From: an uncultured Sphingomonadales bacterium
Lineage (GTDB): Bacteria > Pseudomonadota > Alphaproteobacteria > Sphingomonadales > Sphingomonadaceae
Assembly: GCA_903834285.1 (NCBI GenBank)
Contig: CAILIO010000383.1
Span: 1-46,116, forward strand
Direction of reading: 5' to 3'
Length of the DNA stretch: 46,116 nt
Part shown: positions 27,126 to 36,581 of the stretch, piece after piece
Layout of the letters: every line of letters begins with the position of its first letter
Position numbering within the stretch: position 1 is the first letter of the stretch
Notes under the pieces: generated by a model
Database searches by the model: none
The model's input: the letters and a program-made list of their open reading frames with translations, nothing else
What the model was told of the DNA's origin: nothing
Made by a program: the position numbers and the translations under genes

Positions 27126-28504
27126 TAGAGTTTGGCCTCCGGCGTGCCGTCAAGCTCGCGGATGAGCGGCTTCCGCAGCAGCAGGATCACGACAGCGCCA
27201 ACCGCGCCGATGGCAGCGTCCATAGTCCAGAACGCCGAAGGGCTCATCGCATCGAAATGGCTGCCAACCCAGCCCGCCGTGACATGCGCGGCGAACGGGG
27301 AGAGGAAGGCAACGCCCATCAGCGTCGAGGCGACGCGCGGTGGCGCGGCCTTGCTGACAATCGCCATTGTCGTCGGCCAGTAGTACATCCAGCCGAGGCC
27401 CATGATCAGCCAGCCTGCGATGGCCCAGAAAGCGCCGACGCTGTGCTGCGCCGTCACGCCCAGATTGGCGAAGGCGAAGAGTAGCGCCGCGAAAGCAACG
27501 ATGGCCGTGCCGATGCCCTGCTTGGTGACATTGGCCGGCTCCTGCCCGCGCTTCGCCTGCCAGCTCCACAGCGCCACGAGGATCGGCGCGGCGAGGATCG
27601 AGCCGAACGAATCCATGCCGGCAAACCAGCTCGAAGGCACGGTGCCCAGCGGCGTCGCCAGATTGACCCACTGGTCGACCCACAGGATGCCGATACTCCA
27701 CACCATCGGATAAGTGATCTCGGCCGGAAAAGTGAGCGCGATGACGAAAATCAGCACAGCCACGCGGCGGCGCTCGGCCGGCGTGAGCGGCGGTGCTTTC
27801 TCTCGCGCGGTTGCCCCTGACCTCATTTTAGGCGGCTTGAAATCGGGCAGATGGCGCTGGCCGAGGATGTAGCCGACCATGGCCACGAGCATGAGCGCCG
27901 CCGCCACGGCGAACCCGGCATGAAAGCCCCAGATCGCGGCAATCAGTCCGGTTACCACCGGGCCGCTTGCTGCGCCGATGTTGATCCCGGTCGCAAAGAT
28001 CGTGTAGCCGCGCGATCGGCGCGATTCATCCACGCGCGGGTAGAGCGTGCCGACTTGCGCCGAGATATTCCCCTTGAGGAAGCCAGACCCCAGTATCAAC
28101 AGCAGCAATGCGATCACGAAACTCTCGTAGAACGACATCGCCGCGTGCCCGGCAGCCATCAGCAGCACGCCAAGTAGCACGGTCCGCTTGGGGCCGAGCA
28201 ACCGGTCTGCCACCCAGCCACCTATGATGGGCGTGAAATAGACGAGCCCCGCGTACCAGCCGTAGATGATCGAAGCGAAGGCAATGTCGCTCATCGGGCC
28301 GTTGAACTCGAGCCCATGGCGCAGCGCACCTAACCCGAGCACTTTGCCCGCATGGTGCGGCAGGAGCTCCTTCACCATGTAGAGCGTGAGCAATGCGGAC
28401 ATCCCGTAGAACGAGAAGCGCTCCCACATTTCGGTGAAGGCGAGGTAGTAGACCCCCTTGGGATGGCCGGCAAATTGTTCGAACTGCTGCTCGTCGGCCG
28501 CCAT
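27125..28504 (-). CDS. POT/PTR-family proton-coupled peptide transporter
   Basis: The track starts at a GTG (28507), but the next codon, ATG 28504, is preferred, with GGGGGTGAG upstream. The 459-residue protein has the POT proton-coupling motif EMWERFSFYG in the first membrane segment, the PTR2 signature around GYTIFATGINIGA, and about fourteen hydrophobic segments. Family members import di- and tripeptides with protons across the inner membrane; some take nitrate or other small molecules. It is the first gene of a unit with a class II aldolase and an MFS permease, an unusual combination for plain peptide uptake. Confidence 0.9.
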   Translation of the reverse strand: MAADEQQFEQFAGHPKGVYYLAFTEMWERFSFYGMSALLTLYMVKELLPHHAGKVLGLGALRHGLEFNGPMSDIAFASIIYGWYAGLVYFTPIIGGWVADRLLGPKRTVLLGVLLMAAGHAAMSFYESFVIALLLLILGSGFLKGNISAQVGTLYPRVDESRRSRGYTIFATGINIGAASGPVVTGLIAAIWGFHAGFAVAAALMLVAMVGYILGQRHLPDFKPPKMRSGATAREKAPPLTPAERRRVAVLIFVIALTFPAEITYPMVWSIGILWVDQWVNLATPLGTVPSSWFAGMDSFGSILAAPILVALWSWQAKRGQEPANVTKQGIGTAIVAFAALLFAFANLGVTAQHSVGAFWAIAGWLIMGLGWMYYWPTTMAIVSKAAPPRVASTLMGVAFLSPFAAHVTAGWVGSHFDAMSPSAFWTMDAAIGAVGAVVILLLRKPLIRELDGTPEAKL

Positions 28505-28609
28505 CACGTAAACTCACCCCCTATGGCACGCGCTATTGCCTGCGTGCGGTTGTTGCAAGGGATGGGCGATGGGCCCTCCCCTCGTCAATCGCCAAACGCA
28601 AGTCTGTGC

Positions 28610-29593
28610 TCAGGCAATTGTGATCACGGCATTGCCGATCAGCCGGCCAGACTCGACCGTTTCGTGCGCCTTGGCGCTGTCGGCCAGATCAAAGCTCGCG
28701 GCAATCGCGTGCTGCAAGGCCCCCGAGTCCAGCGCGGCAGTGAGCCGGGAGACAGTCGCCGCGCGTTCCCTTGCCGAGAGCAGATAGACCAGCAGCATGC
28801 GCACAGTCGCGTGGCGGAACATCAGCGGATAGAACGGCAGCCTCGGCTCCGCGTCCGCCATCGAGCCATAGGCCGCGATCACCCCGCCTTCGCCAAGAAC
28901 CGCAGTGGTCACCGCCAGATTGCCGCCGAATTCCACTTCGACCACGCGGTCAACCTGCTTGCCCTGATTGGCCGCAAGGATCGCCGCCGCGACATCGCCC
29001 TCACGGTAGTTCACCACCGCATGCGCGCCAGCCGCTTCAGCCGCCGCTGCCTTTTCAGGCCCGCTCACGGTCGCGATCACCCGCGCGCCGCCCCAACGGG
29101 CAAGCTGGATGGCATAGTGCCCCACCGCGCCCGCGCCGCCGGTTACCAGCACGGTCTGCCCGGTGACATCGCCATCGGCAAACACGGCATGGCACGCAGT
29201 CGAAGCCGGGATGCCAAGACAAGCCCCTGCTTCGAAACTCGTGCCCCGTGGCAAGGGAACGGCCTGCGCTTCCGGCAAGCACACAAACTCGGCGCACGTG
29301 CCGAAGGGCCGCCGCCAGGCCGCGTTCCACACCCAGACCCGAGTCCCGATCCGCGCGGACGAAACACCCTCGCCCACCGCGTCGATCTCGCCCGCGCCAT
29401 CGGAATGGGGGATCACGCGCGGGAATGCGATCGGCCCGCGCACCCCGGCGCGCGATTTCACGTCGGACGGATTGACGCCCGAGGCCCGCAGCCGCACCCG
29501 TACTTCGCCCGGGCCGGGCTGCGGCGTTTCCATCTCGTCAAGCCGCAGCACGGCATCGGCAGGGCCCGTTTCTTCGTACCAGACAGCGCGCAT
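28610..29593 (-). CDS. Zinc-independent MDR oxidoreductase (NADPH:quinone reductase-like)
   Basis: A 327-residue medium-chain reductase with the quinone-oxidoreductase layout: GroES-like N-terminal domain (SGVNPSDVKSRAGVRG) and the Rossmann motif GGAGAVGHYAIQLARWGGA. The structural-zinc cysteine cluster of alcohol dehydrogenases is absent. It should reduce a quinone, enone or alkenal with NADPH. Its start overlaps the stop of the upstream SDR gene by one base (TGATG), so the two form a pair. The substrate is unknown. Confidence 0.88.
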   Translation of the reverse strand: MRAVWYEETGPADAVLRLDEMETPQPGPGEVRVRLRASGVNPSDVKSRAGVRGPIAFPRVIPHSDGAGEIDAVGEGVSSARIGTRVWVWNAAWRRPFGTCAEFVCLPEAQAVPLPRGTSFEAGACLGIPASTACHAVFADGDVTGQTVLVTGGAGAVGHYAIQLARWGGARVIATVSGPEKAAAAEAAGAHAVVNYREGDVAAAILAANQGKQVDRVVEVEFGGNLAVTTAVLGEGGVIAAYGSMADAEPRLPFYPLMFRHATVRMLLVYLLSARERAATVSRLTAALDSGALQHAIAASFDLADSAKAHETVESGRLIGNAVITIA

Positions 29594-30399
29594 CAGGCCT
29601 CCATATCCAGCGACAAGCTTTCAGTATGGCCGTCGATCGCGATAGCCTGTCCGGAAATCCGCGCTCCCGCCGGCGACATCAGGTATTGCACCATTGCTGT
29701 CACATCCTCTTTGGTCGCGAACGTGCGCAGCGAGGTCTGCCGCTTGTATTCGCGCTCGACGTGCGCAACTGTCAGCCCCCGCTCGGCCGCATCGGCAGCG
29801 ATCACCCGGTCGATCCGCGGCCCTTCCACGCTCCCCGGGCAGATAGCGTTTGCACGGATGCCCTCGGGTCCGAGTTCCATCGCCAGCGTCTTGGTCAGCC
29901 CGATGAGCGCCCATTTGGTGGCCACATAAGGCCCCCGCAGCGGGCAGCCAAACAGCCCCGCGGTCGAGCTCATGGTGATGATCGCAGAGCCCGGCGCGCG
30001 GCGGCGCAGCAGCGGGATTGCGTGGCGCGTCATCAGGAACGACCCGTTGAGGTTGACGTCGATCGTGGTATTCCACGCCTCGATCGGCTGGTCCTCCAGC
30101 CGCGCGGTCGGCCCCGCGATGCCGGCGTTGTTCACGAGGAGGTTGATCCCCGCAGCATTGCGCGCGCGCAGATCGCTTTCAACCCATGCGTAGAACCGCT
30201 CGACCGACGCGGCATCGCTCACATCACAGACGCGCGCAGCAAGGCCATCCCGATCATGGCCAAGCGCTTCAATCGCCGCAGCATCCTGATCGCCGGCATA
30301 GACCAGCCAGCCATCGCCGCAGAGCGTTTCGGCAATGGCCAGCCCGATGCCGCTCGCCGCAGCCGAAATCACGGCAATACGCCGCTGCATTGTCCCCAT
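29593..30399 (-). CDS. SDR-family oxidoreductase
   Basis: A 268-residue classical short-chain dehydrogenase: cofactor motif SAAASGIGLAI (Ser in place of the usual Thr), NNAGIAG, the catalytic serine region MSSTAG, and Tyr/Lys in YVATK, followed by GIRANAICPGSVEGPR. A later in-frame ATG at 30390 is possible as the start. It lies 20 bases after cydX on the same strand, and is coupled to the MDR gene downstream. Reactions on a ketone or alcohol are expected; the substrate is not readable. Confidence 0.9.
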   Translation of the reverse strand: MGTMQRRIAVISAAASGIGLAIAETLCGDGWLVYAGDQDAAAIEALGHDRDGLAARVCDVSDAASVERFYAWVESDLRARNAAGINLLVNNAGIAGPTARLEDQPIEAWNTTIDVNLNGSFLMTRHAIPLLRRRAPGSAIITMSSTAGLFGCPLRGPYVATKWALIGLTKTLAMELGPEGIRANAICPGSVEGPRIDRVIAADAAERGLTVAHVEREYKRQTSLRTFATKEDVTAMVQYLMSPAGARISGQAIAIDGHTESLSLDMEA

Positions 30400-30419
30400 C
30401 CCCCGGTCTCGCGCTTTCG

Positions 30420-30536
30420 TCAGTCCCTGACGGTCCGGTCACCGGCCTCGTCTGAATGAAACTCGTGCCAGATGCCATTGAGGATCGCGACGCTCACCGC
30501 AAGGCCTAGGCCGAGAATCCAAGCAAAATACCACAT
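30420..30536 (-). CDS. cydX: CydX, small subunit of cytochrome bd oxidase
   Basis: This 38-codon gene is missing from the track as such and appears only as the end of a longer false ORF. It reads MWYFAWILGLGLAVSVAILNG and then a polar tail, which is the CydX/YbgT pattern: a start of MWYFAWILG, one membrane helix and a glutamate-containing end. GAGAGGAA lies at proper spacing upstream, 15 bases after cydB. CydX binds CydA and stabilises the haems of the oxidase. The tail is longer than the minimal family form. Confidence 0.92.
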   Translation of the reverse strand: MWYFAWILGLGLAVSVAILNGIWHEFHSDEAGDRTVRD

Positions 30537-30550
30537 GCGGCTTGTTCCTC

Positions 30551-31699
30551 TCAGTACATGTCGGGGTTGAGGCGGACTTCCTCGGCGCCAATGCGGCCGA
30601 ACATCACCCGGTAGGCCCAGGTCGTGTAGGCGAGCACGATCGGCAGGAAGATGAGCACGACGACCAGCATGATGAACAATGTCAGGTGGCTGGAGGAAGC
30701 GTTCCACACCGTGAGGCTGGAAGCGGGGTCGATGGAGCTGGGCAGGATGAACGGAAACATCGACAGCCCGACCGTGGCGATGATGCCCACGATCGCGAGC
30801 GAGGACCCGCAAAAGGCCAGCGCATCGCGCCGCATGCGCAGCCCGGCCAGCGCAACCACCGGGCCGAACAGGCCGAGAATCGGCGCGGCCATCATCCAGT
30901 GATGATCGGCAAGGTTGGTAAGCCACCCACCCGGCGCCGCCACAGCGCGGGCGAGATGCGGATTGGATGGCCCGCCCGTATCGACCAGCTCGGCCATGCG
31001 GAAGCCAAGGCCGCCCCATGCGACATAGGCGCCGCCCGCCGCGAAAAGCACCAGCGCTGCTCCGGCCGCCACCGCGCCAAAGCGCCGGGCGCGGAATTGC
31101 ACCGGTCCCGGCTCGAGCTTCATCGCCAGCCAGCCCGCGCCGTGCATGACCAGCATCGCCACGGAAAGTAGCCCGGTCAGCAGGGCAAACGGCGTGAATA
31201 AGCCGAGCAGCGAGCCCTCATAGAACGTGCGCAGATCGCTATCGAGCCGGAACGGCGCGCCGAGCAGCACATTGCCCACTGCCACGCCGAAGACCAGCGC
31301 CGGCACCAGTCCTCCGACAAACAGCGCCCAGTCCCACCGCGCGCGCCATGCCGGTTCGGGCCGCTTTGAGCGGTACTTGAAGCCTACCGGCCGCAGGATC
31401 AGCGACGCCAGTACAAGGAACATGGCAAGGTAAAAGCCAGAGAAGCTCACCGCATAGACGTAAGGCCAGGCCGCGAAGATCGCTCCGCCGCCGAGGATGA
31501 ACCAGACCTGGTTGCCTTCCCAGGTCGCGCTCACGGTGTTGATCACCATGCGCCGCTCAAGATCATTGCGCGCGACGAAGGGCAGCAGTGCCATCGCACC
31601 GAGATCGAATCCGTCGGTCAGTGCAAAGCCGATGAGCAGTACGCCGATCAGCACCCACCAGATCAGCCTCAACGTCTCGTAATCAAGCGGCAACGCCAC
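30551..31699 (-). CDS. cydB: Cytochrome bd ubiquinol oxidase subunit II
   Basis: A 382-residue membrane protein with about nine hydrophobic segments and the CydB start LIWWVLIGVLLIGFALTDGFDLG, then ERRMVINTVSATWEGNQVWFILGGGAIFAAWP, hallmarks of subunit II. The start is a GTG at 31699, supported by AGGAGAG six bases upstream. It stabilises CydA and completes the quinol oxidase, which reduces O2 to water with high affinity and no proton pumping. It follows cydA by 12 bases and precedes cydX. Confidence 0.95.
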   Translation of the reverse strand: MALPLDYETLRLIWWVLIGVLLIGFALTDGFDLGAMALLPFVARNDLERRMVINTVSATWEGNQVWFILGGGAIFAAWPYVYAVSFSGFYLAMFLVLASLILRPVGFKYRSKRPEPAWRARWDWALFVGGLVPALVFGVAVGNVLLGAPFRLDSDLRTFYEGSLLGLFTPFALLTGLLSVAMLVMHGAGWLAMKLEPGPVQFRARRFGAVAAGAALVLFAAGGAYVAWGGLGFRMAELVDTGGPSNPHLARAVAAPGGWLTNLADHHWMMAAPILGLFGPVVALAGLRMRRDALAFCGSSLAIVGIIATVGLSMFPFILPSSIDPASSLTVWNASSSHLTLFIMLVVVLIFLPIVLAYTTWAYRVMFGRIGAEEVRLNPDMY

Positions 31700-31711
31700 A
31701 GTGGCTCTCCT

Positions 31712-33301
31712 TCACTCGGCGGGGACGCTTTGATACGGGTTCGGCGCTCCGGATGGCGGCACCGGATCGCGGCGAGGATGCCACGGGGTGTAGCCTTCCG
31801 GCCCCTTGCTGATGGCCGCCACCATCAGCCGCACCTCGATCACCGCCAGCACGCTATAGAGCAGCGTGAAGCCCGCGATTGTGGTCCAGATCTGGCCGGT
31901 GGTGAGGCTGGAGGCTCCGAGGAAGGTCGGCAGCACACCGTCGACCGCCCAGGGCTGGCGTCCGAATTCGGCTACCATCCAACCCAGTTCGATCGCGATC
32001 CACGGCAGCGGGATCATCAGGACTGCTGCGCGCAGGAACCACTTCGCATCGAACCGGCGCGTATTGGCCAGAACCAGCGCCGTCGCAAAGAAACCGATGA
32101 ACAGGAAGCCGAGCCCCGCCATGCCGCGAAACAGGAAGAACAGCGCGGGCACGTTGGGCACGGTCGACCACGCCGCCTTGTCGAGCGCCGCGCTATCCGC
32201 CTTGCGCGGATCGGCGACAAAGCGCTTGAGCAGCAGGGCATAGCCCATATCGTCCTTCGCACTTTCGAACTGCGTGCGCGCGGCGATGTCCTTCGGGTTC
32301 ACCTTGAGCTTTTGCACCGCATCATAGGCAACCAGCCCGTGCTCGATGCGCATGCGGGCATGCGCTACCAGCGGATAGATCCCTTCAACCTGACCCGTCA
32401 GGCTGCGCGTGCCGATAATGCCGAGTACGTAGGGGATCTTGACCTCAAAGAGCGTCTCGCGCCCCGTGTTCGAAGGCAGGCCGAACACCGCGATCCCTGC
32501 CGGTGCCGGCTCGGTATGCCATTCCGCCTCGATCGCGGCGAGCTTCATCTTCTGGTTGTCGGTCAGCGTATAGCCGCTCTCGTCGCCCAGCACGACGACC
32601 GAGAGCGCCGAGGCAAGCCCGAAAGCGGCGGCCACGGCAAAGCTGCGCTTGGCCAGTTCCAGATGCCGCCCCTTGAGCAGGTACCACGCCGAAATGCCGA
32701 GCACGAACACGCTCGCCGCGACATAACCTGCGCTCACCGTATGGACGAACTTGGCCTGCGCGACGGGATTGAACACCACGTCGTAGAAGTTCGTCACTTC
32801 CATGCGCATCGTGATCGGGTTGAACGCGGCGCCGGTCGGGTGCTGCATCCAGCCGTTGGCGATCAGGATCCACAGCGCCGAGAGATTGGACCCCAACGCG
32901 ACCATGAACGTGGTAAAAAGGTGCTGACGTGCGCTCAGCTTGTCCCAGCCGAAAAACATCAGCCCCACGAAGGTCGCCTCGAGGAAGAAGGCCATCAGCC
33001 CCTCGATCGCCAGCGGTGCCCCGAAAATATCGCCAACATAGTGTGAATAGTAGGACCAGTTGGTGCCGAACTCGAACTCCATGGTGAGGCCCGTCGCCAC
33101 GCCCAGCACGAAGTTGATACCGAAGAGCTTGCCCCAGAAACGGGTGATATCCCGCCAGATCGGGCGATCAGTCATCACATAGACGCTTTCCATGATGACC
33201 AGAATGAACGACAAGCCGAGCGTGAGTGGCACGAACAGGAAATGGTACAGCGCGGTCAATGCGAACTGCAGCCGGGAAAGCTCCACCACTGCCATATCCA
33301 T
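31712..33301 (-). CDS. cydA: Cytochrome bd ubiquinol oxidase subunit I
   Basis: The start is ATG 33301 (MDMAVVELSRLQF); the track ORF adds 91 non-homologous codons that run antisense into cydD. The 529-residue protein matches CydA (E. coli 522 residues), including the long Q loop. Haem-region motifs are visible: LYHFLFVPLTLGLSF, FFLEATFVGLMFFGW, NGWMQHPTGA, HTVSAGYVAAS and FRGMAGLGFLFIGF with the axial methionine. It holds haems b558, b595 and d and the quinol site. It is first in cydABX and divergent from cydDC across an 84-base gap that must hold both promoters; I see no clear FNR box there, only a GATTCCAAATC imperfect palindrome next to the cydD start. Confidence 0.96.
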   Translation of the reverse strand: MDMAVVELSRLQFALTALYHFLFVPLTLGLSFILVIMESVYVMTDRPIWRDITRFWGKLFGINFVLGVATGLTMEFEFGTNWSYYSHYVGDIFGAPLAIEGLMAFFLEATFVGLMFFGWDKLSARQHLFTTFMVALGSNLSALWILIANGWMQHPTGAAFNPITMRMEVTNFYDVVFNPVAQAKFVHTVSAGYVAASVFVLGISAWYLLKGRHLELAKRSFAVAAAFGLASALSVVVLGDESGYTLTDNQKMKLAAIEAEWHTEPAPAGIAVFGLPSNTGRETLFEVKIPYVLGIIGTRSLTGQVEGIYPLVAHARMRIEHGLVAYDAVQKLKVNPKDIAARTQFESAKDDMGYALLLKRFVADPRKADSAALDKAAWSTVPNVPALFFLFRGMAGLGFLFIGFFATALVLANTRRFDAKWFLRAAVLMIPLPWIAIELGWMVAEFGRQPWAVDGVLPTFLGASSLTTGQIWTTIAGFTLLYSVLAVIEVRLMVAAISKGPEGYTPWHPRRDPVPPSGAPNPYQSVPAE

Positions 33302-33385
33302 CGCTTGTGCCCTTTCGCGGCCTGAGCGCGCCAGCGCGTCCGAGTCTGACGCTGCCTTCCGCAACCAAATAAACGATTCCAAATC

Positions 33386-34918
33386 ATGAGGATACACAAA
33401 GCGGCAGGCCTTGCCTGGACGTCCGATATAGCAGGGGCCGCAGTGTTTGCCTGGGGGGTGGCCACGGCGCTGGAAGCCCGGCTTGCGGGCGGCACAACCT
33501 CGGGCTTGGCGACCGGCTCCGCGCTGGTAGTGCTTGGCGGCTTGCTCAGGCTTGCCAGCCAGTATAGCGCGCAAGTGCTGGGTTTTGACAAAGGCCGCGC
33601 GCTGGCGCGAGCGCGGCGCGCGGCCGTTTTCCCCAGACTACTCGCCATCGCGGGCCCCGGTGCGCCCGCGCTCGGTGCAACCGCCACGTTCGGGATCGAC
33701 CATATTGCCGCCGAACAGGCCCGCGCCGCGCGGTTTGATCCAGTGCGCCAGTCCGCGACACTGGCCCCTCTCCTCGTGGTCGTCGTGGTCGCGTTCCAGA
33801 GCCGGGTTGCCGCGCTGATCCTCTTCGCGACGCTGATCCCGTTCGTGATCGGCATGATCCTCGCCGGCGGGGCCGCCCGGCAAGCTGCGGACCGGCAGAT
33901 GGCAGCCATTGCTGCGCTCTCCGCACTCTATGTCGACCGGATCCGCCACTTGCCGATCATCCGCCACTTCGGCGCCGAGGAGCGGATCGCCCGGCAGGCT
34001 GGCGGCGCGGCGCAGGACGTCGCGGAGCGCACCATCGCGGTGCTCAGGGCCGCATTCCTCTCAAGCGCAGTGCTGGAATTCTTCGCCGCGCTGAGCGTCG
34101 CGCTGGTCGCGGTCTATTGCGGGTTCAGCCTCCTCGGCCTGCTGCCCTTCCCCGCGCCCGAGCATCTCGATTACCGCGCGGCGTTCTTCGTGCTGGTGAT
34201 GGCGCCGGAATTCTACCTTCCGATGCGCCGCCTTGCTGCGGCCTATCATGAAAAGCAGTTGGGCGAGGCTGCGGAGAAGGCTCTGGCGGAAGTGCCGGAG
34301 CTGGTCGCCCGCCCCTGCGCCTCCGAAGGTGTCGCGCTGCGCGATGTAGTCGTGGTCTGGCCAGGCCACCGCATCGGCCCGATCAGCTTCGAACTTGGCC
34401 GGGTCGGTCTGGTCTGCATCACGGGGCCGACCGGCAGCGGCAAGACCAGCCTGCTCGCTGCAATCGCCGGGCAAGTCGCGCCAAGCGAAGGCACGCTTGA
34501 AACGCTCCCGCCCGGGGCCATTGCATGGGCCGGCCAAGTTCCGCTGCTCCTGCCGACAACGCTCGCGGAAAACCTTCGCCTCGGCCGGCCCGATGCAGAC
34601 TGCGCATCGGTGGCCAAGGCGGTGGGCGCGGTGGGGCTCGATGCGCTGGTCGCTAGCCGGACGGACGGACTCGCCACCGTGATCGACCACCACGGCGCCT
34701 GGCTCTCTGGCGGCGAGCGGCGGCGCGTCGGCCTCGCCCGCGCGCTGATCGCGGATCGCGCGCTGCTGCTGGCGGATGAACCTACCGCCGATCTCGATGC
34801 GCCAAGCGCCGAGCGGATCGTCGCACTGCTGGCCAACGAAGCGAAGCGCCGCGCGGTGATCGTGGCGACGCATGATGAACGGCTGGCTGCCGTTGCCGAC
34901 AGGATCATTGCGCTGTGA
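33386..34918 (+). CDS. cydD: Thiol reductant ABC exporter subunit CydD
   Basis: A 510-residue ABC exporter half: a membrane domain with about six helices (to about residue 300), then a nucleotide-binding domain with Walker A GPTGSGKTS, signature LSGGERRRVGLARAL and Walker B ALLLADEPT. Paired with the next gene and placed next to cydAB, it is CydD, which with CydC exports glutathione and cysteine to the periplasm and is needed to assemble cytochrome bd. Its stop overlaps the cydC start (GTGA). By homology alone it could be another type of ABC exporter; the context settles it. Confidence 0.92.
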   Translation: MRIHKAAGLAWTSDIAGAAVFAWGVATALEARLAGGTTSGLATGSALVVLGGLLRLASQYSAQVLGFDKGRALARARRAAVFPRLLAIAGPGAPALGATATFGIDHIAAEQARAARFDPVRQSATLAPLLVVVVVAFQSRVAALILFATLIPFVIGMILAGGAARQAADRQMAAIAALSALYVDRIRHLPIIRHFGAEERIARQAGGAAQDVAERTIAVLRAAFLSSAVLEFFAALSVALVAVYCGFSLLGLLPFPAPEHLDYRAAFFVLVMAPEFYLPMRRLAAAYHEKQLGEAAEKALAEVPELVARPCASEGVALRDVVVVWPGHRIGPISFELGRVGLVCITGPTGSGKTSLLAAIAGQVAPSEGTLETLPPGAIAWAGQVPLLLPTTLAENLRLGRPDADCASVAKAVGAVGLDALVASRTDGLATVIDHHGAWLSGGERRRVGLARALIADRALLLADEPTADLDAPSAERIVALLANEAKRRAVIVATHDERLAAVADRIIAL

Positions 34919-36507
34919 TCGCGCTGCGCTTCCCCCTTCCCCTGCCGCCGCGCGTGAGGGGCCGGATCACGATTGCCTTCTTCGCGGCGCTGGCCGCCGG
35001 GGTGGGCGGGCTCGCACTGCTGGGGGTCTCGGGATGGTTCCTGACCGGCGCCGCGCTGGCAGGTGCAAGCGGCACGGCGGCCGTCGCGGCCTTCAACTAC
35101 CTGCTGCCAAGCGCGGCGATCCGCGGCCTTGCTGTGGTGCGCACTGCGGCGCGCTATGGCGAGCGGCTGTGGTCGCATGAGGCGGCGCTGCATGCCCTTG
35201 CGGGGCTGCGCAGCACCCTGTTTGCCCGCCTCGCCCACGCCGATGGCCGCAGCGCGCCCGATTTGTCGAGCGGCGATGCGAGCGCGCGGCTGATCGGCGA
35301 TATCGCGGCGCTGGAAGACCTCGTCGTGCGGCGCCCCGGCATACCGGCGGCCGTCGGCACGGCGCTGGTCGGGCTGGTGGCCGTGATGCTGGCAGGATGG
35401 CTGGCAGCCCTGCTGCTGGCCGCCGTGCTGGCGCTGCTGCTTGTGGCGTTGGCACTCCTGCCGCCCCGCCTGAGCGCCGCGCCGGCGGCCGATGCGGCCG
35501 CAGCGGTCTCTCGTCTGCGCCGCATGTTGGTAGACTATGCGGCGGCGCGCAGTGAAATCATCACCTATGGCCTTGCTGACCGCGTGACCATGTTGCTGGC
35601 AGCAGAAGCGGACCAGCTGGACAAGGCGCAGCGCCAGTTGGCACGGATCGAGGCCGCGAGCAGTGGTCTGCTCATTCTGGGCAGCACGTTTGCCGCGGCC
35701 GCGGCGCTGCTGGCCAGCACCGCCGCACCGCCAATCACCGCGCTCGCCGTGCTGGCAGCAACCGCGAGTATCGAGGCCGTTGCCGCGATCGCCCGCTCGA
35801 GCGCGCGTGAGGCGGCTGTTGCCGAGGGCACTGCAAGGCTGCAAGTGCTGCTCACGCTGCCCGCACCGCACGCAGCAACTGCATTGCCGGCCATGGCCCC
35901 GCAGCCGCTCGGTTTTGGCGCGGCGTGCTTCCCGCCAGGAAGCCGCATTGCGCTGACGGGGCCCTCGGGATCGGGCAAGACGCAGGTGATCGAGGCGCTG
36001 GCCGGCCTGCGCGCGCCGTTCCACGCGCTTGCGATGGGCGGTACGCCGCTCGCCGAGCGGCCCGCATCCCTTATCCGCGAACAGGTCGCGCTGGCACCGC
36101 AAGAGCCGATGCTGATCGCCGGGACCATCGCCGACAACTTGCGCCTCGCCCGCCCGGGCATCGATGCCGCCGCGATGGAGCTGGCGCTGCGCACGGCGCA
36201 GCTTTGGCCGCGGATCGAGCGCATGCCGCAGAGGCTCGATACAGTGCTGGGAGAGGATGGCGGGGTGCTTTCAGGCGGAGAGCGCAAGCGGCTCTCGATC
36301 GCGCGGGCACTGCTGGCCGAGCGCCCCTGGCTCCTGCTCGATGAGCCCAGCGAAGGGCTCGACGCCGCTACCGAGGCCGCGCTGGTCGCCGCGCTCGAGG
36401 TCTGGCTCGATGCCCGCGGCATGGGGCTGGTGATTGCCTCCCACCACCCCCCGCCGCTCAGGCTAGCAAGCCAGCACATCGCGGTAGCGGTGGTGCCGCG
36501 AGCCTAG
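34915..36507 (+). CDS. cydC: Thiol reductant ABC exporter subunit CydC
   Basis: A 530-residue partner of CydD with a GTG start overlapping the cydD stop. The N-terminal membrane domain includes GGLALLGVSGWFLTGAALAG, a CydC-typical first segment. The ATPase domain has Walker A GPSGSGKTQ, signature LSGGERKRLSIARALL and Walker B WLLLDEPSEGLD. It forms the heterodimeric thiol exporter of the inner membrane. An alanine-rich composition is common for the clade. Confidence 0.92.
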   Translation: MIALRFPLPLPPRVRGRITIAFFAALAAGVGGLALLGVSGWFLTGAALAGASGTAAVAAFNYLLPSAAIRGLAVVRTAARYGERLWSHEAALHALAGLRSTLFARLAHADGRSAPDLSSGDASARLIGDIAALEDLVVRRPGIPAAVGTALVGLVAVMLAGWLAALLLAAVLALLLVALALLPPRLSAAPAADAAAAVSRLRRMLVDYAAARSEIITYGLADRVTMLLAAEADQLDKAQRQLARIEAASSGLLILGSTFAAAAALLASTAAPPITALAVLAATASIEAVAAIARSSAREAAVAEGTARLQVLLTLPAPHAATALPAMAPQPLGFGAACFPPGSRIALTGPSGSGKTQVIEALAGLRAPFHALAMGGTPLAERPASLIREQVALAPQEPMLIAGTIADNLRLARPGIDAAAMELALRTAQLWPRIERMPQRLDTVLGEDGGVLSGGERKRLSIARALLAERPWLLLDEPSEGLDAATEAALVAALEVWLDARGMGLVIASHHPPPLRLASQHIAVAVVPRA

Positions 36508-36581
36508 CCTATTCGCCAGCCGCCTCCCCGCGCCGGATAGGATAGTCTTGGTTCCATCATGGCCAAGCACGAGGTGTCCAA

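Noticed and set aside
33302-33385. FNR or similar oxygen-sensor site between cydA and cydD
   Set aside because: No TTGAT-N4-ATCAA-like sequence is present. GATTCCAAATC is only a weak palindrome touching the cydD start codon.
31712-33574. CydA of 620 residues starting inside cydD
   Set aside because: The extra 91 residues are basic and not CydA-like, and begin at a TTG codon; MDMAVVELSRLQF at 33301 matches the family start.
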